From positions 102,501 through 166,500 of the forward strand of contig JBAIZL010000242.1 in the NCBI GenBank assembly GCA_036971475.1: a DNA stretch of 64,000 nt. Reading direction: 5' to 3'. Position 1 is the first letter of the stretch; each line of letters starts with the position of its first letter. Below are positions 11,111-22,253 of the stretch, piece by piece. Position numbers and translations under genes: made by a program. The stretch comes from Prosapia bicincta (taxonomy: Eukaryota > Arthropoda > Insecta > Hemiptera > Cercopidae). The notes beneath the pieces are model-generated. The model was not told where the DNA came from. It saw only the letters and a list, made by a program, of their open reading frames with translations, and did not search any database.

Positions 11111-12225
11111 GGCCGGTTGCACACGGACCACAAAACGTCGACGATCCGTTGGATAACGCTGTTGGTTGTGACAATGAAATCGCGGGTTCCTTTCAGACGG
11201 CAAACGCGAGTTTCGGCGTTCTACTGCGATTCTTCCCACCTTCTTAACTCAGTAACCCTCATTCAGCAGCCGCCTGTTGACGAGAAAACATAAATGTTGA
11301 AGAATGTTTATTTTGTATGATGCTTCGCCGTGCTATAAGACGCCGCAAAAAAGACAGACAGTTTTGGGTTCATCCGATCTTGAGTTCTAGGCTTAAATGG
11401 AGTGAGTTTTACCGACTTCACGCCGAGCTTAGGGAAAATGAAGTAAGGTTTTTCACTTATTACCGTATGTCCGAGAAATCCTACAATGTACTTTTGAGCC
11501 TAACTAAGAATGATATAAAAGGAAAGACTACTAACGTGCGACTGCCCATCATTCCCTAAAGAAAGGTTATGTCTCACTATTAAGTAAGTAAGAAAACTGT
11601 AAGGGTTATAAGACTTTAAGAGGAGGCGGTAGAAATAGTCAAGACTTTTCAATGTTATAGTATAGGTACTAGTTTATAAAAATATAGGTCCTACTACATG
11701 TACGTTTTTATGCCTATCAAAATATTTTGATTATTTTTAAAACAATAGGGAATTATTAAATTAGAAATATATTAAAATTTGGCTACTCTAGTATATATAT
11801 TAGAAAATAAATTTTAAAAAACAAATTTAAACGAAATAAGATTTTAATTACATTATATCTTATTACATGTAATTAGTTTAATTTAAGAAATAAATAATTT
11901 AAAAAAGCTCTGTAGAAGTGTTCTCTGAAGATCCAGGAGGTGTGATATTTGCCATATCGTTTGAAGATGGATTTATAATAGAGGGGCTTTGTACGATTGG
12001 AATGATATCGAAGGTTTGTTGATGGTATGTGTTGACATTTGGTTGCACAATACATAGAGTGAAACAGCAGAAGTGAAAAAAAGACGTCTATATTCGAGCT
12101 GAGTCGAGAAGCGACAAGTGGCAACAGACGCCAAAAGTACCGAGTCCTGGGCCACTGCAAGCGGTCGTGACGCGTTCTGCTATAAACGCTGGAAACTGCC
12201 ACTCCGTGTGAACGCACCAATGACC
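11111..12225 (+). mobile_element. Decayed PIF/Harbinger-type DNA transposon
   Basis: GC-richer blocks at both ends flank an AT-rich, apparently eroded interior. The left end, ggccggttgcacacgg after a TTA, and the right end, ccgtgtgaacgcacca near 12203, are imperfectly inverted. They contain the cacacgg/ccgtgtg boxes common in Harbinger terminal repeats. The expected TNA duplication is not clear on the right, so exact ends are uncertain. The transposase start lies inside at 11317. Confidence 0.55.
11317..11590 (+). pseudogene. Harbinger transposase N-terminal fragment
   Basis: An 80-residue frame begins at 11317 with a basic RRAIRRRKKDRQ stretch, followed by FWVHPIL, a hydrophobic/charged helix with RFFTYYRMSEKSY, and KTTNVRLPI. 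This matches the region just before the DDE nuclease of HARBI1-like transposases (W-V-x-P-I, then F-x-x-Y-x-R-M, then T-N-x-R-x-P-I). At ~11557 the frame stops, but the neighbouring frame continues PKERLCLTIK, the expected P-x-E-R-L motif, so one frameshift broke it. No DDE catalytic residues remain. Confidence 0.72.
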
Positions 12226-12700
12226 GCCTATTGCTTACAACTCCACGACTCCAGCCGGCCGGCGAGCAGTCCGTGTTGTTAATTTCAGTCAATTAAATTC
12301 AACCTAAATCAAATACAAACTAAATCAATTCAAATACCCCTCAACCCCGTACGGAGGACGGGTACTCTGCAAGTTGTAGATAAATGTTTTGTCTATAGTT
12401 TCATTAAAAGCGCTCTGACCTTAGAAGTTATGCAAAAGTAAACTGAATAGATATATATGCCTACCACATACAGTGATCCAGCTAGTGCGTGTATTGCGTC
12501 ATGTTACATCCTTCTGTCACGTTCCGACCTTGTTAGGCTTATTTTATAGTTCAATTCAACCATTTTATCACTGTGCCTTTACATGTTATCGAATTACTTT
12601 ACCATTACCAGTTTACGAAATTATAATTATTCTCAACAGTAAATATTAAATGAGTTCACTCAAAAAATCTCACTACACATTAGTTTATTATTACGTACAG

Positions 12701-12732
12701 TCTAGTTTCGACGACGTAGTCACCTTCATCAG
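12701..12732 (-). ncRNA. Hammerhead-like PLE terminal motif (minus strand)
   Basis: On the minus strand: CTGATGA, one A, a 6-bp stem GGTGAC/GTCGTC (two G-U pairs) around TAC, then GAAA and ACTAGA. Same architecture as 9636-9667 with an unrelated stem sequence. No PLE ORF is recognised next to it. Confidence 0.5.
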
Positions 12733-12919
12733 AGATTGGCTAATACTGAAGTCCTTCCGCAACCATAATTTTTTCCAACTTCTAGTTTACTGTAAATCTT
12801 TTGAGGTTTATAATTAATAATATTTTAAACAAACTTTTATTATTTCTCAACTACTATTTTGTATCATTCTATTACAAACATTCGTTTTCTTTATTATTAT
12901 TCTTCTGTTACGTAGGGAT

Positions 12920-13335
12920 GAGTCTAACGGTTTTTTCAATGTCTCGAGTAAGTTGTCATTCCATTATTTTCTTGGTCCTCGCACTGATCCTATTGCAACC
13001 TCTCGCTGTTTTCATTGCTCTATCTTCAGTCATTCTGCTTGGATGATAGTGTCCAGCATTTTTTTCACCACCAATTCATTAATATTTTCCACCTCCCATC
13101 TCCATCTCATATAGGTACTTCTTGCTCTATCACTGAGAGTTTTTCATCAATTTCTCTAAGAATTTTCATTTCTATTGCTTCCAGCATTCTCTTTTTCTTT
13201 GCTGTGTCAGGTCGTGTTTCCGCAGCATGCTGCTATAACTAAGTTGTAAATTGTGCTTCTCATTTCGCCGGCAATTTTTTTATTCTTCCATTTTGAATGT
13301 TTCAAACATGTCGCATTCAATTGTTCCTCTAATCC
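12920..13335 (-). pseudogene. Decayed retrotransposon C-terminal region (tentative)
   Basis: In the minus-strand frames there is LTQQRKRE, then in a shifted frame MLEAIEMKILREI, and further on ARTKKIME. This order resembles the end of RTE/CR1-type endonuclease-reverse transcriptases, where L-T-x-x-x-x-R-x-L-E-A-x-E-M-x-x-L-R precedes a G-R-P-x-x-R-W box. Multiple frameshifts and stops break it. The plus-strand frames at 12801-13046 and 13015-13242 are probably shadows. Confidence 0.35.
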
Positions 13336-14016
13336 TACCTCTGTGTAAAAGTGACGCGAATTGACGCGTCAATTCCATTACTTTTTCTATTTATAGGTTA
13401 ACTGTCACACTGCAAGATCTACAAGTCTTGTCTATTTATAAATATATTTTATAGAGTTAAAATTGCGATTTTCAAAGAATGTAATGGAGTTGTTATTCTT
13501 ACGAGTAGGCCTTACGTTTTCACAAGTTTTAGATCAGAGCAAAGACAGACTTACATTCAATAATACAATGGCACGTTATATTTAGAATAAAAAGCGCAAA
13601 ACTGTTACTAGCACATTCTAATTACGAGAAGTAGTACAGGTAGACTCTTACTACTACAAAATGTACCAACTAAGTATTTCTATAGTTTTTGTTACTAAAA
13701 ATAAAATCCTATCACAAAAAAAAACTACTTTAAATATCGCAAGTCAGAAACAATAGATAAAAATGCCAATATCATAATAGAAACATAACCTCACTTTTTC
13801 ATTACCAAACGTATTTTTTTTTTTTTTTTTAATATTCCTCTATATGATGCCACATTGGAAAAACAGTTATATTAAAATATAGCTACATATTATTCAGTTA
13901 TGATAGGTTTGGTTACATAAAGAAGAAACAATATGTGTTACAACGTAAACTAATAGGTTGCTGAAGTGAAAACCTCCATTTGAACGTCAATTTAGATCCG
14001 TTTTTAGTAAAGATAG

Positions 14017-14018
<2 letters not shown>

Positions 14019-14072
<54 letters not shown>
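14019..14072. repeat. (TA)n microsatellite
   Basis: A TA run that abuts the conserved tail of the PLE end at 14073-14234. Confidence 0.95.
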
Positions 14073-14076
<4 letters not shown>

Positions 14077-14231
14077 TATGGTGATATGTTTTCTGGTAAT
14101 ATAGTTAATAAATTAAAGATTTTATTAGATAATTATTTTCCTGAAGATGCTGGTACTATTTTATCGGCGAAAAGTTTTGAATAAATATATTCATTAAAAG
14201 TATTCTTGTTTTTAAAATATCTTTAATTTAT

Positions 14232-14234
<3 letters not shown>
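14073..14234. mobile_element. Solo terminal repeat of PLE family A
   Basis: Contains the family-A terminal block: the tail ggtgatatgttttc, then a plus-strand motif CTGAAGA (14151), T, stem GCTGGT/ATCGGC, GAAA (14169-14172), then aaagtattcttg. The same block recurs inverted at 14296-14460, direct at 15210-15350, and in both orientations at 50935-51222. Here the hexamer after GAA is AAGTTT instead of AAGCTT. (TA)n lies on both sides. Confidence 0.75.

Positions 14235-14295
<61 letters not shown>
14235..14295. repeat. (TA)n microsatellite
   Basis: A TA run between two family-A PLE ends. Confidence 0.95.
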
Positions 14296-14298
<3 letters not shown>

Positions 14299-15360
14299 TA
14301 TGGTGATATGTTTTCTTGTAATATAGTTCATTAATTAAAAATATTTCAAAAACAAGAATACTTTTAATGAATATATTTATTCAAAGCTTTTCGCCGATAA
14401 AATAGTACCAGCATCTTCCGGATAATAATTGTCTAATAAAACATTTTTACAAAATTAAATCATATGTGCTACTTTTTTTCATATGTTTATAAGTATTGCA
14501 CTTTATGTAATTTTTTCTATAACATCAATGACCTTATAGATAGTTACGTGCCATGATCTCACTTGAATTTGTTCATCAATTAATTTGTCTTTAACTTTAT
14601 GCTTATAAATTTCCAATGTTTCAAATATATTCATTTTTAACCCTTTATTTAATTATTTTATTAATTTCATATTTTCTATTTCCGGAAACTCATGTCCATT
14701 ATTAATACAATGCGTAGCTAAATTTGATTTGTATATGTTTGGTTTGATATAAGCGTTTAAATGTTCTTTGTATCTTTCTTTTAATTTCTTTTTTGTTTGT
14801 CCTACATATAATTTATTACAAGTTTGACATTTTATATTATATACTCCATTTCTTTCGTGCATATTATTTTGATTTTTGTTATTGTTTATTAAATTTTTAA
14901 TTTTATTATCAGTTTTATATGTAATTTGTAAATTTGTTTCTTTAAATAATCTTGTAATTTTATTTTATTTCGTGTCCAGTGAATGTAAAAGTTGTCCAAA
15001 TATTTTCTCTCTTATTAGGTACAAAGTTATTTTCGAGTTTCTGTTTTCTTATTATGTTATTATTTAATTTATCTATAGTTTTTCTTTTATATCCATTTTC
15101 TAAACCAATTTGATATATTATATTTTTCTCTTTTATTTGATCATTTAAGTTCATTGGTATTTTGTGCAGTCTATGTAGTAAATTATAAAGTGCTGCCATA
15201 TAAAATCATAGTAGCACATATGATTTAATTTTTTTTAAATATTTTATTAGATAATTATTTTCCTGAAGATGCTGGTACTATTTTATCGGCGAAAAGCTTT
15301 GAATATATATATTCATTAAAAGTATTCTTGTTTTTGAAATATTTTTAATTTATTAATTAT
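14296..15360 (-). mobile_element. Truncated Penelope-like element, family A
   Basis: Terminal repeats of ~150 bp face outward: the motif is on the minus strand at 14384-14420 and on the plus strand at 15263-15299. They enclose the C-terminal half of a PLE ORF on the minus strand. The ORF begins just inside the right repeat, so reverse transcriptase is missing. (TA)n lies on the left and a short TA run follows on the right. Confidence 0.82.
14503..15199 (-). pseudogene. PLE C-terminal linker and GIY-YIG endonuclease
   Basis: The first part (Met at 15199, 79 residues) holds LLHRLHKIPMN, typical of the region after PLE reverse transcriptase. The frame shifts near 14962. The next part contains NGVYNIKCQTCNKLYVGQT (about 14845-14770), the GIY-YIG core with the CxxC pair that marks PLE nucleases, then KERYKEHLN with the catalytic-type Arg, and THCINNGHEF. 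A TAA at 14653-14655 interrupts it. The same frame stays open to 14503 with a KHKVKDKLIDEQ tail. The nuclease would nick target DNA during insertion. One frameshift and one stop make this copy inactive. Confidence 0.88.
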
Positions 15361-15377
15361 ATATATATTTTTTAAAT

Positions 15378-15672
15378 TAAATAATATACACTAATTACAG
15401 GAATAATTTATTGAATAATACATTCAAAGCTTTTCGTTGGTTGACATTACCAACATCCTCAGGAATTACAATACTAAGAATGATAAAAGAACTGTCTAAT
15501 AAATATGAAGCTACTAGACAGTAGCTCTCATCTAGTAGCTTCATATTTATTAGACAGTTCTTTTATCATTCTTAGTATTGTAATTCCTGAGGATGTTGGT
15601 AACTGTCAACCAACGAAAAGCTTTGAATGTATTATTCAATAAATTATTCCTGTAATTAGTGTATATTATTTA
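15378..15672. mobile_element. Near-perfect 295-bp palindrome of two PLE ends
   Basis: Arms 15378-15518 and 15531-15672 are inverted copies with one or two differences, around a 12-bp spacer. Each arm carries an outward motif: minus strand 15426-15462 and plus strand 15587-15623, reading CTGAGGA, T, GTTGGT/ACCAAC stem, GAAA, AAGCTT. A ~43-bp one-sided tail (15673-15715) leads into (TA)n. Arm sequence differs from family A outside the motif. Confidence 0.85.
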
Positions 15673-15715
15673 ATCTTAAAAATAATTCTAACAGGAAAAC
15701 ATATTTGATATTCTA

Positions 15716-15735
15716 CATATATATATATATATATA
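15716..15735. repeat. Short (TA)n run
   Basis: About 20 bp of TA directly after the one-sided tail of the palindromic PLE. Confidence 0.85.
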
Positions 15736-18261
15736 ATGCATTGTTATTTTATTTTGTTACCACATTACGTCAAATAGTATCAAAATATAAAGTTAGGGTA
15801 GGTAAGGTTAAAAAAAAAATTCGTAACGTAAAAGAAAAAATTGTTAACGTAGGCCGAAAGTTTGCTTAACTGAATGTTAAGGAAGCTATTAATTTTTTTG
15901 CTTTATAACCAAATCTATCCAAACCTGTTACTATGCAATTTAATGTAGTATAAAATAACCTGTTGTATAAATAACCTTTCCACTTATATACAGTTTAATA
16001 GGTTTATAGGTTGAGTATATATTTGTATTTTTCAAATTTACCCACTATATAAGGTATATCTGTATAACCTTTAAAATATTTTTGTCTAATTTGAAATGTA
16101 TTTTTAAATAATTTATGTAAAAATAAAAAAACTCTGATTCGATGCCGTCTATTGCTGTAGTTCAATTTACCTCGAGAGATTCATAAAACTCAAAAATATT
16201 TTACTCTTTCTCAGTATAGGCATAGAAGACGCGGTTCAAAACGAACTGAGACAATTTAGGTCAATTGAAGCACGCTGACCTTCTAGACGAAGTAACAGGG
16301 ACAGAAACATATTGTAGAGCTAACGCACTTGTATCGGACACTATATTGTATATTTGCATTATACAGGGAAAGAAGAAAAACGAGTTTAATTTAGAGGTGT
16401 ATGGGTTTAGCCATGAGTGGCGTCTGCTAAACAGCCTCTGACAAATGCAGATTTCTTGTAAGTACCAAAGCCTGCTGTGGCCATAGAATGGGCTGTACCC
16501 GTCCAACCAAAGTCCTTAAATCTCAGGATCCGGCCTTTTATTAAGGCCAAACAAGAGTGGGTAAAGACGAAAGGAGGTTCTAAGTCTATACTTTCATTCA
16601 CCTTGTCTTTAAAGACACCAATCCTGAGGTCAGATGAATAAAAGTATTGGCCTAGCAACTTCCTTTATCGGTGATTGCGCACCGGTACTACTTACTGTAG
16701 TTTAATCCTTTAAAGGGAAATACTCTAAGATGTCCCCAACTAATCTCTGAGTTTACTTTCACAACTAGAAATCCTAAATTAAGTTTCCCTATCTAACTCA
16801 TTACAAGTTATTTTTATTTCACGTTTCTTCAACTGGTAAAAAGTATTTGCATTATTATAAACTTATATTGCAATTATTGATCTGTGTGATTACATCTGTA
16901 ACTACGACGAAACTAGAGTTTGGGATTGGCTGAAAGTTGTTCGGAAATATAGAATTAAATAACTACTATTATATAATCTTTTAGTGGAACATAGTTGTGC
17001 AACGAAATTTGGAAAAAGTAAGAACAGGAAAAGAAAAAACACAAGAAATATAAAGGATGTAAAATTGCATGAGGAAAGAAGAATTCTATACTCCATCCAA
17101 GAGATTACATTTTCAGCAGGGTAAATGTTAATGACAAAACTTTGAACCCTACGGCCAACTTGGAGAAGTTAATAACCTTCTTGCTTAGCTGTTTTATGCA
17201 AAGTGATCTTTAAAAAAATAGTAAATATTTATCTTAAACGTTTCTATTTACAAAGCATTATTAAATTCTTGAACGTCCCTCTTTATTTCTCTGAGTAAAC
17301 AACAATCTGCATTCTTCCGGCCTGCGCCCTTACAGACTAATTTCGTTTCATAACGGCCCGGGAATTCCGAGAAGCGCTGCGATCGTCTTGCAAACACCAC
17401 GACGCGACGTTTGGAATCTCATCAAGAAATTTTCAAAACGCTTAGTGAGAAATTTAGAACAGTAAGACTTGCCGGGAAGTGTTGGCTCGATTCCAATAAT
17501 TCTTGCTGATGTTGACAATTATGCGTTCTAGTATACTCTGATAGTTGGCGATAAATTTTACAGAAACTATTATAATAATAATATGAATCAGACGTCTTGT
17601 ATGTATTAATATATGCTCAGGACTCTGGCGAATAGCGCAACACAATATTCAACCAGTTATTTCAATTAATTTAATTGGATTTCCGTCGGCGTTTACAGAT
17701 TCCTTAAGGCCTTTGTCAAGAGTAAAACTTGTACCACTGCGAGTAGGGGAGGGTTAATTTCCGAAACTGTCGCCTAAACCAGAGTTTAGAATTCCACTTC
17801 AAAAGAAATTTTGTATAATAACACTCCTCGCGCCGAGGAGGTGTTGTATAACTACGAGGAATCAAGAAATATAATTAGTTTACAAATAATTAATCTAAAA
17901 TAATTACCTGGAGTTATCAGTTTAGCCCCCCCCCCCCGCTGTTGATCTTGGTAGAATAAATATTAGGTCTCAGATGAAAACATTTTTCTACGAATGTTGC
18001 TGTACATGTTAGATGTATAAGTTGATTCTATTTTCACAAGTTTTACACTGCTATGAAAAATGCAGTGAAGGTTGGTCAAGAAAATTACAATTGAATTATT
18101 CAACTAACATCTAGCTACAGAAACAGTATCTTTTTTAATTGTTTGTTTATCAAATATTTAGATCATAGAATTAATTGTTATTGGTTATTTTTTTTTTAGT
18201 ATACATAAGTTGAAATAGTGATAAAAACAACAAGTCGCCTTTATATTGGCTAGCCCTTAGG
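15736..18261. other. No gene recognised
   Basis: Mostly AT-rich. Minus-strand frames at 16261-16506 and 16407-16658 (81 and 83 residues) have ordinary composition but no recognised domain, and they overlap each other. A C homopolymer sits at ~17926-17937. Near 16905 a minimal tacgacgaaactaga echoes the PLE motif at 12701-12732 but lacks its first half. Confidence 0.5.
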
Positions 18262-18540
18262 ATCTTTCACTGGTGTTTTTGCATGCAATGTGAAACAAAA
18301 AAGGACTGGTCAAACTGCAACAAATTCTACATTCGGCAAACAGGTCGCAGCGTCCAACAGAGTCAATGAACACATAAAATCACCCAAACATAACACCAAT
18401 TCAGCATTCGCCAATCACCTAAAAAAAATAAACAGACATTTACCATATCCTAGAAATCCTACACATAAACAAAAAAGGACTCCATCTCAACACACTTGAA
18501 CAATATGATATTTACAAACATACAAAAACACAAAATATAA
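18262..18540 (+). pseudogene. PLE GIY-YIG endonuclease, 3' fragment
   Basis: Split over frames: CNKFYIRQTGRSVQQ (about 18320-18360), then after a frameshift RVNEHIKSPKHNTNSAFANHL, then after another shift LHLNTLEQYDIYKHTKTHK (near 18490-18535). This is the second half of the PLE nuclease: the Y-I-x-Q-T-G-R strand, the N-E-H-I helix, and the conserved L-x-x-L-E-x-Y-x-I-Y C-terminus. The catalytic R and E-H remain visible, but at least two frameshifts inactivate it. The matching terminal motif follows 120 bp downstream. Confidence 0.8.
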
Positions 18541-18802
18541 ACATATAAAACGAACAAACCCAATACAAAACACACATACTCTTTGACACTATTAAAAACC
18601 TGCCTTTAAAATCGTCACCGTTCAACCCAACAACTCCAAGGGGGAAATTTAGACACTGATGAAGATCGCCTCGGAGCAATCGAAAACGTTCTGTCTCAGT
18701 AAGTTTTTACAAATTCACAAAAAAAATAAAGTTCGGATAGTCATAAACTAATGTAAAAGTGATTAAATAAGTTTCACCGAACGTAATGGACTACAAAATT
18801 CA
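18541..18802 (+). mobile_element. 3' end of a PLE (family C) with terminal motif and tail
   Basis: The motif at 18656-18690 reads CTGATGA, A, stem GATCGC/GCAATC with one mismatch, GAAA, and palindromic AACGTT. It is followed by tctcagtaag, gttcggatagtca and the tail aatggactacaaaattc. The same order recurs in the palindromic copy at 44988-45248, which defines the family. Confidence 0.78.
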
Positions 18803-19379
18803 AGAGAAAAAATAGATGTTGAACAGTTCTGTTTACACTTGTTACGATAAATAAAATAAAAAGGTTAAATTATTACAACAATTAAGACTCTGTGGAACAG
18901 TTCTGTAGTCGTACTACTGGAGTCGGAATTTCACTTGTATCTATATATTATAAAACTCGAACCCCAAACTTGGACTCAATTCTCCAGACTTGGAAATATG
19001 GGCTCAAACCTGAACTCATAAATACTGAGTTCTTATAACGCTCATGCCTTCTATCATTAAACGGATTGAAAAGATATAAATTTGAATACTTAAACTACAT
19101 AGAAAGTTTTGTTAGGCCAGATTTCATATTCTTCAGAGCGATCTGGTGGCTTGTCAGGTTCTGAACGTTCCGAGAAAACGATAACTAAGCAGTAACCAGA
19201 TATTTACTTAACGGAACTGTGGAGTGCTGCTCTCGTGTAGTAATAATGAGAAAAATGTTTGCTTTATTATATTTTATTGGATGAGTTTTAAGTCAATTAA
19301 AAAACGCGACAACATAATTTAAAAACAACAAATTATAGAACAAGTAATTGTCATAGGTGTAATCACATACATTCCCTTG
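18803..19379. other. AT-rich stretch, no gene seen
   Basis: No coding remnant or repeat recognised. Confidence 0.5.
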
Positions 19380-20730
19380 GATTGCTTGGCGGAGCTGTCG
19401 TTTTGACCTCCTATGATATGCCGTTTCTGAAAAACTCATTTAAAGCAGTTTGGTTAATGTTGTGTTATATTGACTTTATGGTAGTTTTTCTGAATTTTGG
19501 TTTGACTAATTGCTTTATAGGCATCAGTGAGGTCATTTACATGTAAATTTTGTACGTGGTTGTTTGGTGATTTGAGCGTTGTGTGATGTGCTTTGCTGTT
19601 GAGTGGACTAATTTGTTTTTGCTTGGATTTTGGTGAGGTGTGGATTTTAGATTTTAGACCTTCATGGGGGCTTGTAGTCGAAGCACAGGGGTCGATTCCT
19701 GCGCGTCGGAAGCGGTGCCGGATCTGTGACTATTGCCGACAGATGCGGATGGGAGGAGCGTTCTGCTCGATCTCTGAGTGACGTAGTTAGTTGAATGATG
19801 AAATCATCTAGGGATGGGACGTTAAGTCCCGCGGCTATTACTGTGTTTTTTACATACCACGGGGAGTTAGTGATTAGTCTGAGCGTGACGTTTTGAAAAG
19901 AGTGCAGCTTCCTCTTTGATGCATCGCTCAGAAGGGAGTACCAAGCGGGGGTTGCGTAGGTGATGATGGGTCTGATGTACATTTTGTACACCATCAGCCT
20001 GACGGACATTGGGATAGGGTTCCCAGCTCCGCGGATGACAGGGAAAAGCCTTTGACGGGCGCCAATAGCCTTTCCGATGGCACGTCAGAGATGGGGGTGA
20101 AAGGTGAGCTTGTTGTCAAGCGTCACCCCTAGATACTGTACTGTGTTTTTCCATGTTATATGACTGTTGTTGAGAAAGAGTGTTGCAACAGGACAAGCTC
20201 GTTTGTTACTGAAACAAACGGCTTCAGTTTTGTCCGTGTTGACTGCGATTCTCCACTTCCGAAGCCACGGTTGGAGAATATCTAATTGTCTCTGCACGTA
20301 TCGAACCCCAAAATTAATATTAAGAGTGCGATACTAAAACATGGAGTCGTCAGCAAAGAGTCGCAGTCGGACAGATGGGTATAGGGGGACGTCATTAGTG
20401 TATACAAGATACAATAACGGCCCCAGAACTGAGCCTTGAGGCACTCCAGCCTCAATCGGACGTCGCGTGGACAGAGTACCTTCGACGGACGCCTGGAACC
20501 ACCTGTTGTCAAGGTACGAATGAATGAGGTGTACATAGCATGGAGGTACGGGACTGTTAGCCAGTTTGTACAGGAGGCCCTCGTACAACGCTTTGCTGAT
20601 ATCCAGGAATACAGCGATGTTGTGACTTTTGGTGTTGAAGCCATCTGCAAGGGAGTTAACCACGTTTCTACCACTTGTATTGGCCGACACGTAGCAGGGG
20701 GAAAGAGAGCCATGGCAACACATTATTGTT
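19380..20730 (-). mobile_element. Second Jockey-clade retrotransposon fragment
   Basis: A 5'-truncated copy in minus orientation: reverse transcriptase from mid-domain to its C-terminus, followed (to the left) by a probable GT-rich 3' untranslated region to about 19380. It is related to the 7674-9590 copy but clearly diverged, so the two are different lineages or ages. I did not find target-site duplications. Confidence 0.78.
19662..20723 (-). pseudogene. Jockey-type reverse transcriptase fragment
   Basis: Three frames in order on the minus strand. 20723-20334 has AVFLDISKAL, LLYKLANSPVPP, GVPQGSVLGP and the active-site FADD (about 20358-20347). 20297-20085 has LQPWLRKWRIAVN and YLGVTLDNKLTF. 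20009-19662 has YKMYIRPIITYATPAW and the C-terminal ERSSHPHL. Frameshifts near 20330 and a stop near 20085 separate them. About six residues are deleted after SKAL, where F-D-R-V-W-H is normal. The plus-strand frame at 20436-20747 is a shadow. Confidence 0.88.
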
Positions 20731-20747
20731 TAAAGGAGGGCATGTGA

Positions 20748-21696
20748 AATATTGATAAGTCCTGTATTATACTTGTATAGGGTTTTTTTCAAATCTAAAA
20801 AGTATAATCACAACGTATAAATGTGTCTTAGTTGTGATCAGCGTATTTTTACCCCGCGATGTTATTAGCAGAGCGGCAAAGAAAGTGAGAAATTGAGATC
20901 TCCTGTTTTAAAAATTAAGCATAACTTGATAAAATAAAATTATCAGAACAGAATCGGAAAATCATTTAGAAAATAATTACTTACTGTATAGGAAAATTAA
21001 TAATTAAATCATAATTAATTTAAAATTTGAATTTATAGTGAATTAAATTGTAATTAGAATATAAACAATACGTTTCATGAAATGATTCTTTGTACCTTTG
21101 TTCTTATCGTGTCTCACACAGATACGTTCTTGATTTTATAATTACAAAAGCAACCTTCTTACATAAAACTGTTACTATAACGCCGATAATAAATTATACT
21201 TCCCCTGTGACGGTAAATGATCCCTCGAGCAGCTGTGCGCTTTACTTTAGTTAGATGCCATTAAACCTGATATTCCTTCTTGTCGGATCGTTTCTGAAGG
21301 AAAATCTAATACGAAACGCCAATAAACGTTTTAATACTAGATGTACATAAAATCATTTGTGATTTACACAAAGGAAGTTATGAGAGAAGTAAACAGTTTT
21401 GTTACAAAGTTATGTGTATCGTTAAACCACAGCTGATGGAAAACGCGGATAAACGACGGGAGGAATTATATTGTATCCAGTGCAACGTGTAGTGGGTAAG
21501 GTGTTATAAAAAATATACAATTTTATAATCCTTGCACAGTGGTTTTATAAAGAGGTATTTTACAACTATTAGCAGCTATTATCAAAGAGGCATTTTGACT
21601 ATTGTACTGTGAGGAACTGTGACAAAATATTTTGAGAAACTATTAATTTAACGTACAATATTGCATATACCTTGAAAAAGCAAAATGTCAAAGAAG
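20748..21696. other. AT-rich stretch, no gene seen
   Basis: No feature recognised. Confidence 0.5.
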
Positions 21697-21700
21697 AAAT

Positions 21701-21749
<49 letters not shown>

Positions 21750-22144
21750 TGGAGGAAATATGGGAGTGAGGACCAGATTGAGAAAGAGAGAGATGGAGGC
21801 AGTATGGGAGTGAGGACCGGATAGAGAGAGAGATGTCGGAAGTATGGGAGTGAGGACCGGATAGAGGGAGAGAGAGAGATGGAGGTAGTGTGGGAGTGAG
21901 GACCGGATAGAGAGAGAGATGTCGGAAGTATGGGAGTGAGGACCGGATAGAGGGAGAGAGAGAGATGGAGGCAGTATGGGAGTGAGGACCGGATAGAGAG
22001 AGAGAGAGAGATGGAGGACGTAAGGGAGTGAAGACGGTATAGAGAGAGTAAGAGAGAGAGAAATGGAGGAAGTGTGGGAGTGAGGACCGGATAGAGAGAG
22101 AGAGAGAGAGAGAGAGAAATGGAGGAAGTATGGGAGTGAGGACG

Positions 22145-22205
<61 letters not shown>

Positions 22206-22253
22206 GAGAGGGATGGAGGAAGTGAGGGAGTGAGGACGGTGTAGAGAGAGAGG
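21697..22253. repeat. (GA)n-based minisatellite
   Basis: Blocks of (GA)n alternate with a conserved core of the form atggaggaagtatgggagtg-aggaccggata. About ten units of 40-70 bp are present, and length varies mainly in the GA run. Two variants of the core start, atggagg and atgtcgg, alternate over 21790-21960. Confidence 0.92.

Noticed and set aside
16261..16658. Overlapping 81- and 83-residue minus-strand ORFs
   Set aside because: Ordinary composition but no recognisable domain, and the two frames overlap in AT-rich DNA. Not enough to call a gene.
17280..17460. GC-richer patch as a possible gene or tRNA
   Set aside because: No tRNA cloverleaf boxes, and the frames give no recognisable domain.
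20436..20747. 103-residue plus-strand ORF
   Set aside because: Antisense to the second reverse transcriptase fragment.
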